A stretch of 8,056 bases of DNA from Methanospirillum sp. (GTDB taxonomy: Archaea > Halobacteriota > Methanomicrobia > Methanomicrobiales > Methanospirillaceae), in the NCBI GenBank assembly GCA_028679485.1, contig JAJRBL010000027.1, forward strand, positions 1-8,056, written 5' to 3'. Position numbers and translations under genes: made by a program. The notes under the pieces were generated by a model, which saw only the letters and a list, made by a program, of their open reading frames with translations, did not search any database and was not told the DNA's origin. This document shows, piece by piece, positions 7,478 to 8,056 of this stretch (positions are counted from its first letter, which is position 1; each line of letters opens with the position of its first letter).

Positions 7478-8056
7478 ATTCGTTTCAGTTCCTCCCAGAA
7501 TCCTGGATAAGACTTAGTTACGCATCCTGCATCAAGAATTGTAATTGCACCGGTACAGCATCCGAGAATAGCAAAACTCATGGCTGTCCGGTGATCATTC
7601 TCCGGGTGAATCGTGCCCCTATGAAGGGGAGCAGGCCTGATGAGGATGAAATCCTCTCCCGTCTCCACGTTCCCGCCAAGTTCGGAGAGACCCCTCGCAA
7701 CTGCTTCTATCCGGTCGCTCTCTTTCATCCGCAGGTGATGTATCCCGGTTATCCTGGTCTGTGTTGAAGCGGTGGCCGCCACCATACACAAGGTCTGCAC
7801 GACATCAGGGCAATCAGCCATATCCACCGTAACCCCAGTCAGAATCCGGGTTTTCCGTATGGTGACCGAGTCAGATCCGACCGTCCTTTCGCATCCCATC
7901 TGCTCGAGGATCCCGGTAAATCTCTGGTCTCCCTGTTCGGAATACGGGTTCAGTCCGGTTACGGTGGCTGATCCCCCGCATACCGCTGCAAGTGCAAACC
8001 AGTACGATGCAGATGAATAATCACCCTCCACGGTGTAGGTACCCGGAACATACCGG
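7459..8056 (-). CDS. aroA: 3-phosphoshikimate 1-carboxyvinyltransferase (EPSP synthase), C-terminal part, cut by window edge
   Basis: Transfers the enolpyruvyl group of phosphoenolpyruvate to shikimate 3-phosphate, the step between the kinase and chorismate synthase. Only the last 198 residues are in the window; the full enzyme is usually about 420-430 residues. The frame stays open to the right edge. A GTG at 8031 is an internal valine, because conserved residues continue across it ('YTVEGDYSSASYWFA'). Active-site motifs seen are 'MADCPDVVQTL' with the catalytic-type aspartate, 'LRMKESDRIEA' with its Glu and Arg, 'NDHRTAMSFAI' with Asp-His-Arg, and 'TKSYPGFWEEL' with its Lys. The TAA stop lies 19 bases inside aroKE. 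The gene's start and the operon promoter lie beyond the right edge. Confidence 0.96.
   Translation of the reverse strand, partial: RYVPGTYTVEGDYSSASYWFALAAVCGGSATVTGLNPYSEQGDQRFTGILEQMGCERTVGSDSVTIRKTRILTGVTVDMADCPDVVQTLCMVAATASTQTRITGIHHLRMKESDRIEAVARGLSELGGNVETGEDFILIRPAPLHRGTIHPENDHRTAMSFAILGCCTGAITILDAGCVTKSYPGFWEELKRIWQTAV
7491..7496 (-). promoter_or_regulatory. ribosome binding site of aroKE
   Basis: A strong Shine-Dalgarno match, GGGAGG, lies on the minus strand within the end of aroA. The gap to the ATG at 7477 is 13 bases, somewhat long, but no other ATG, GTG or TTG lies in frame between them. The Walker A motif follows only nine residues after this ATG, as expected for an AroK start. 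Confidence 0.55.

Noticed and set aside
8029..8031. GTG as a start for a 190-residue protein
   Set aside because: The EPSP synthase motif runs through it and the frame is open to the window edge, so it is an internal valine of a truncated aroA.
1..8056. CRISPR arrays, tRNA/rRNA genes, insertion sequences, defence or mobile systems
   Set aside because: No regularly spaced repeats, cloverleaf-like segments, transposase frames or terminal inverted repeats were seen; the window is nearly all metabolic and signalling genes.

Overview
The window most likely comes from a methanogenic archaeon of the order Methanomicrobiales (relatives of Methanospirillum, Methanoregula or Methanosphaerula). Three things point there: an archaeal-length triosephosphate isomerase of about 227 residues; a receiver domain with the 'GREAVIIDAINTGADFYIQKGGD' style typical of the many receiver/PAS sensors in that order (residues 88-109 of the first protein); and a possibly leaderless promoter with a TATA-like box. 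Base composition looks close to balanced by eye. The genus cannot be fixed from the sequence alone.

Layout. Bases 1-68 are an AT-rich upstream region. A plus-strand gene (69-1742) encodes a receiver-GAF-PAS-PAS signalling protein with no kinase or DNA-binding output. Everything else is on the minus strand. Read in the direction of transcription it is: aroA (EPSP synthase, cut by the right window edge; visible 8056-7459), a fused shikimate kinase/shikimate dehydrogenase (7477-6095), aroC (chorismate synthase, 6098-5082), a large peptidase-U32-family protein with DUF3656 (5085-2506), a 79-base gap with a candidate promoter, and tpiA (2426-1743). The tpiA and signalling genes converge with no spacer: their two TGA stop codons abut and form the palindrome TGATCA.

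How the genes work together. The aroA, aroKE and aroC products cover the last four steps of the shikimate pathway, from 3-dehydroshikimate to chorismate, in three polypeptides. The coding regions overlap by 19, 4 and 4 bases, so the four genes aroA-aroKE-aroC-U32 look like one translationally coupled operon. The U32 protein carries the family signature and a four-cysteine set that in characterised relatives binds an Fe-S cluster. Known relatives (RlhA, TrhP) hydroxylate RNA without O2 and depend on prephenate, the metabolite directly downstream of chorismate. The aroC-U32 coupling therefore suggests a chorismate/prephenate-linked RNA hydroxylation function, which is the most interesting hypothesis here. 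The second notable point is that the shikimate kinase is the bacterial P-loop type, whereas archaea typically use an unrelated GHMP-type enzyme, and that it is fused to the dehydrogenase.

No tRNA, rRNA, CRISPR array, insertion sequence or long repeat was seen. No gene-free stretch exceeds 80 bases.
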